Position numbers and translations under genes: made by a program. The notes under the pieces are model-generated. The model saw only the letters and a list, made by a program, of their open reading frames with translations, had not been told where the DNA came from and made no database searches. A stretch of DNA of 7,739 nucleotides. Source: an archaeon. GTDB lineage: Archaea > Nanobdellota > Nanobdellia > Woesearchaeales > WJKL01. Location: the NCBI GenBank assembly GCA_020056025.1, contig JAGVIO010000096.1, positions 1 to 7,739 on the forward strand. Direction: 5' to 3'. Each line of letters begins with the position of its first letter. The first letter of the stretch is position 1. Shown piece after piece: positions 5,157-7,739 of the stretch.

Positions 5157-6107
5157 ATGGCAAGTGCAAAAAAAGCAGCAGAGACTGCTCTCAGGCAAAG
5201 CCTTTGTGTGAAAAAAGGAGAAAGGGTATTGATAATCACAGACAAGGCAAAGCTGAAAATCGGAAAGATATTCTATGAAGCTGCAAAAGAGCTTGCAGAA
5301 GCAAAAATCATTGTAAAGCCTGATGGAAAAGTTGACGGAGAAGAGCCTTCTGAAGAGCTTGCAAGAGAAATGCTGAAGTACAATGTTCTGATAATTCCTG
5401 TTTATCACTCAATGACGCACACAAATGCTGTCAAGGCTTGCTGCAAAAAAGGCGCAAGGGTTGCTTCAATGCCTGGAATAACAGAGGATATGATGAAAAA
5501 GACTTTTGCAATTGACTACAGGAAGCTAAGAAAAAGAGCAAAAAAGCTAAAAGATATACTTGACAGAGGCCATATCGTAAGAGTATTCACAAAAAAAGGC
5601 ACTAATCTTTCTTTTTCAATAAGACACAGGGAAGCTGAGAAGGGTGATGGGGATATAAGCTCAAAAGGCAAAGTGCATAATCTACCTGCAGGAGAAGTGT
5701 TTATTGCGCCTGTTGAAGGCACTGCAGTAGGAACTGTTGTGATTGACGGCTCGATGCTTAATAAAACTGTGAAATCGGTTATTAAAATTACTGTTGAAAA
5801 AGGTTTTGCAGTAAAGATTGAAGGAAAGAAGGATGCTAAAGAGCTTTTTAGAGTCTTGAAAAAAGTCAAAGACAAGAATGCTTTTAACATTGCAGAATTC
5901 GGCATAGGAGCAAATGACAAGGCAAGATTAACAGGAAATATATTAGAAGATGAGAAAGCTATTGGAACATGCCATATCGCTCTTGGAAAGAATTCTTCAT
6001 TCGGAGGAAAGGTTGATGTTCCGATACACATTGATACTGTGTTCAGAAAGCCAACTGTCTATGTTGACGGAAAGAAGATAATGAAGGATGGAAAGCTGCT
6101 GATCTGA
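5157..6107 (+). CDS. M29-like (COG2309) metallopeptidase-family protein, copy B
   Basis: A 316-residue paralogue of the protein at 3180-4244. The metal-site residues are kept: E180 in LPAGEV, E247 in AEFGIG, H273 in GTCHIALG, and H291 and D293 in HIDT. The shared C-terminal half also includes LKDILDRG (131-138), VVIDGS (194-199) and TVYVDG (300-305). The N-terminal half is shorter and more diverged, with the Rossmann-like strand RVLIITD at 23-29. Where copy A has Tyr323, this protein has Ser280. If that tyrosine matters for catalysis as in characterised M29 enzymes, copy B may differ in activity or substrate. No signal peptide or membrane segment is visible. The basic content is high, especially KLRKRAKKLKD at 123-133. 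Its stop codon is immediately followed by the complement of the argS stop, with no base between them. The superfamily is clear; the reaction is not. Confidence 0.75.
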   Translation: MASAKKAAETALRQSLCVKKGERVLIITDKAKLKIGKIFYEAAKELAEAKIIVKPDGKVDGEEPSEELAREMLKYNVLIIPVYHSMTHTNAVKACCKKGARVASMPGITEDMMKKTFAIDYRKLRKRAKKLKDILDRGHIVRVFTKKGTNLSFSIRHREAEKGDGDISSKGKVHNLPAGEVFIAPVEGTAVGTVVIDGSMLNKTVKSVIKITVEKGFAVKIEGKKDAKELFRVLKKVKDKNAFNIAEFGIGANDKARLTGNILEDEKAIGTCHIALGKNSSFGGKVDVPIHIDTVFRKPTVYVDGKKIMKDGKLLI

Positions 6108-7739
6108 TTACATCTTTTCCGGAGCTTCTATGCCAAGCAGATTCAATCCGTTCTTCAGAATTTGCTTAACTGCTGAAATCAAGACCAATCTTGCTTTCTT
6201 TACATCCTCTTCTGCCTGCAGTATAGGGCACTGGTGATAGAATTCATTGAAGGATTGTGCTAGCTCAATCAAATATCTTGCAATTAAATGCGGCCTGTAA
6301 TCATTTGCTGCTTTTTCTATAACCTCTTTAAACAAGCCTAGCTGAACAATCAGCTTTTCATCATATGGTGTATTCAGCTTTGAAAGGTCTGCTTCTGTAT
6401 TGACTGCTTTATTATATTTTGAAAGTATTGAGCAGATTCTTGCATGCGCATACTGGACATAAGGCCCTGTCTCGCCTTCAAAGCTCAATGATTCTTCCGG
6501 ATTGTATACAAATGAAGTTATGTTGTCAAACTTAAGCATGAAAAATTTCAATGCTCCTAAGCCGATGATTCTTGAGCGCTTGCTTATCTCTCTTTCTTTA
6601 AGCTCAGGATGCCTCTTGACAACTTCTTCTCTTGCGAGCTTTGTAACTTCTGCAATCAAATCGTCTGCGTCAACAACAGTGCCTTCCCTTGATTTCATCC
6701 TTCCAGACGGAAGATTGACCAAGCCATAGCTCAGATGATGGCACTTTTTTCCAGACTTAAATCCGAGAAGCTCAAGTATCTTGAACAATTGCCTGAAATG
6801 ATTGTCTTGCTCAGATGCAACAACATATACAGAGCGGTCAATCTGGAATTCTTTTTCTTTCAGTTGGGCAAGATAAAGGTCTTGAGTCATATACAATGAA
6901 GTTCCGTCTGATTTTATCAGAACTTTGTTAGGAAGATTATAAGGCTCTAAGATTGCAGTTACTGCACCTTCCTTAATCTCAAAAATTCCTTTTTTAAGGC
7001 CTTCGTTGACAATTTCTTTTCCTTCTTTGTAAATTTGTGATTCATAATATTCTTTGTCAAATGTAAAGTCCAGGTCTTTGGAAGTCTGCTTATATCCTTT
7101 GTAAACCCATTTTGTAAGTTTTTTCCAGAGCTTTCTTACAGACGGCTTTTCTGCTTCCCATTCGACCAAAAGCTTTTTTGCTTCTTCCTCTAATTCAGGC
7201 TTTTCCTTTTCTGCTTTCTTAAAATCAACATAGCATTGCGCAACAAAATGGTCTGGCTTTATCGCCGGCTTTTCATTGTTGTGGAACATCTTGTAGCCAA
7301 GCATTGCTTCGCACATTCCTATGCCTCTGTCATTGTTCAAGCTTGCCTTAATCACTTTGTAGCCATTGAACTGCAGGACATTTGATACTGCTGTCCCTAA
7401 AAGGCCATTCCTTACATGGCCAAGATGCAATGACTTGTTTGTGTTCGGAGAAACATATTCAACCATTATTTTTTCATGCTTTTTTTCTCCTGAGCCAAAG
7501 TTTTCTTTTTTTTCAAGGATTTCCTTAAGGATATCTTTTGCCAAGCCCTGCTTGTTTATGAAAAAATTCAGATAAGGCCCTATTGCTTTTATCTCTTTGA
7601 TTGAGCCAGAAGGCTTGATTTTATTAGCAAACTCTTTGGCAATCTGAACAGGAGATTTCTTCATTGTTTTTGCCAAGCTGAAACAGGGAAAAGCAAAATC
7701 ACCCAGGCTTGTGTCAGGAGGGATTTCCAAAGAGACTTC
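6108..7739 (-). CDS. argS: Arginyl-tRNA synthetase, N-terminus cut by the window edge
   Basis: Charges tRNA-Arg with arginine, a cytoplasmic class I synthetase. The frame is open to the right edge, and the visible part is 543 residues. It begins EVSLEIPPDTSLGDFAFPCF, inside the typical N-terminal add-on domain, so roughly 20-40 residues lie outside the window. The class I HIGH motif is HLGHVRN (nt 7407-7427) after VSPNTNKS. The KMSKS-equivalent loop is GRMKSREG (nt 6681-6704) preceded by LPS. The anticodon-binding DALR domain occupies the last 120 or so residues, with YVQYAHARI and the family's closing LGIEAPEKM just before the stop. The TTG at 7730 is an ordinary internal leucine codon and not a start. 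Nothing is missing in the visible part, and this is the most secure assignment in the window. Confidence 0.97.
   Translation of the reverse strand, partial: EVSLEIPPDTSLGDFAFPCFSLAKTMKKSPVQIAKEFANKIKPSGSIKEIKAIGPYLNFFINKQGLAKDILKEILEKKENFGSGEKKHEKIMVEYVSPNTNKSLHLGHVRNGLLGTAVSNVLQFNGYKVIKASLNNDRGIGMCEAMLGYKMFHNNEKPAIKPDHFVAQCYVDFKKAEKEKPELEEEAKKLLVEWEAEKPSVRKLWKKLTKWVYKGYKQTSKDLDFTFDKEYYESQIYKEGKEIVNEGLKKGIFEIKEGAVTAILEPYNLPNKVLIKSDGTSLYMTQDLYLAQLKEKEFQIDRSVYVVASEQDNHFRQLFKILELLGFKSGKKCHHLSYGLVNLPSGRMKSREGTVVDADDLIAEVTKLAREEVVKRHPELKEREISKRSRIIGLGALKFFMLKFDNITSFVYNPEESLSFEGETGPYVQYAHARICSILSKYNKAVNTEADLSKLNTPYDEKLIVQLGLFKEVIEKAANDYRPHLIARYLIELAQSFNEFYHQCPILQAEEDVKKARLVLISAVKQILKNGLNLLGIEAPEKM

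Noticed and set aside
5148..5408. 86-codon minus-strand open frame over the start of the second M29-like gene
   Set aside because: It is antisense to the conserved gene start, cysteine/phenylalanine-rich, and has no promoter or family likeness.
5516..6031. 171-codon minus-strand open frame inside the second M29-like gene
   Set aside because: It is antisense to a gene with clear metal-site motifs, is serine/phenylalanine-rich, and has no recognisable domain.
7728..7730. TTG as the start codon of argS
   Set aside because: The frame stays open to the edge with in-frame family-like residues before it, so the leucine is internal and the gene is simply cut.

Overview
The window looks like AT-rich archaeal chromosome. 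It carries a HerA-type DNA-translocating ATPase with an N-terminal HAS-barrel, M29-type metallopeptidase-like proteins, and core promoters of BRE/TATA form. Five start codons lie 26-30 bp downstream of a TATA-box centre with no Shine-Dalgarno sequence, which is the archaeal leaderless layout. Compact small genes, convergent stops that touch or overlap, and several small toxin-antitoxin-like genes would fit a DPANN lineage such as the Woesearchaeota/Pacearchaeota. That placement is inference and no marker in the window settles it.

Layout, left to right. Positions 1-126 hold a BRE/TATA promoter and a palindrome for a minus-strand gene that begins at the window edge and runs out to the left. Positions 127-2986 (minus) hold three genes in one direction: a winged-helix regulator (2366-2986), an AbiEii/DUF6036-like nucleotidyltransferase (1704-2369, 4-bp ATGA overlap) and a HerA ATPase (127-1650, 53 bp further on). 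The first two look like a type IV (AbiE-like) toxin-antitoxin pair. HerA has no NurA next to it here, so its neighbour is the AbiE-like pair. The divergent spacer 2987-3179 holds a duplicated 31-bp promoter/operator module and the promoter of the rightward gene.

Positions 3180-6107 hold two paralogous M29/COG2309-like metalloenzyme genes on the plus strand (3180-4244 and 5157-6107). Between them sits a PIN-domain toxin (plus, 4326-4751) and a ribbon-helix-helix antitoxin (minus, 4744-5016), arranged tail to tail with an 8-bp overlap and separate promoters. The RHH gene has a tandem 10-bp palindromic operator between its TATA box and its start. Positions 6108-7739 (minus) hold arginyl-tRNA synthetase, cut by the right window edge; its stop codon directly abuts the stop of the second M29-like gene.

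How they work together: argS is housekeeping. The M29-like pair probably takes part in peptide or small-molecule turnover. The two toxin-antitoxin-like modules each show an operator-like repeat in the expected autoregulatory position. The points most worth following up are the AbiE-like pair with HerA, the convergent PIN/RHH pair, and the two promoter-embedded repeats.
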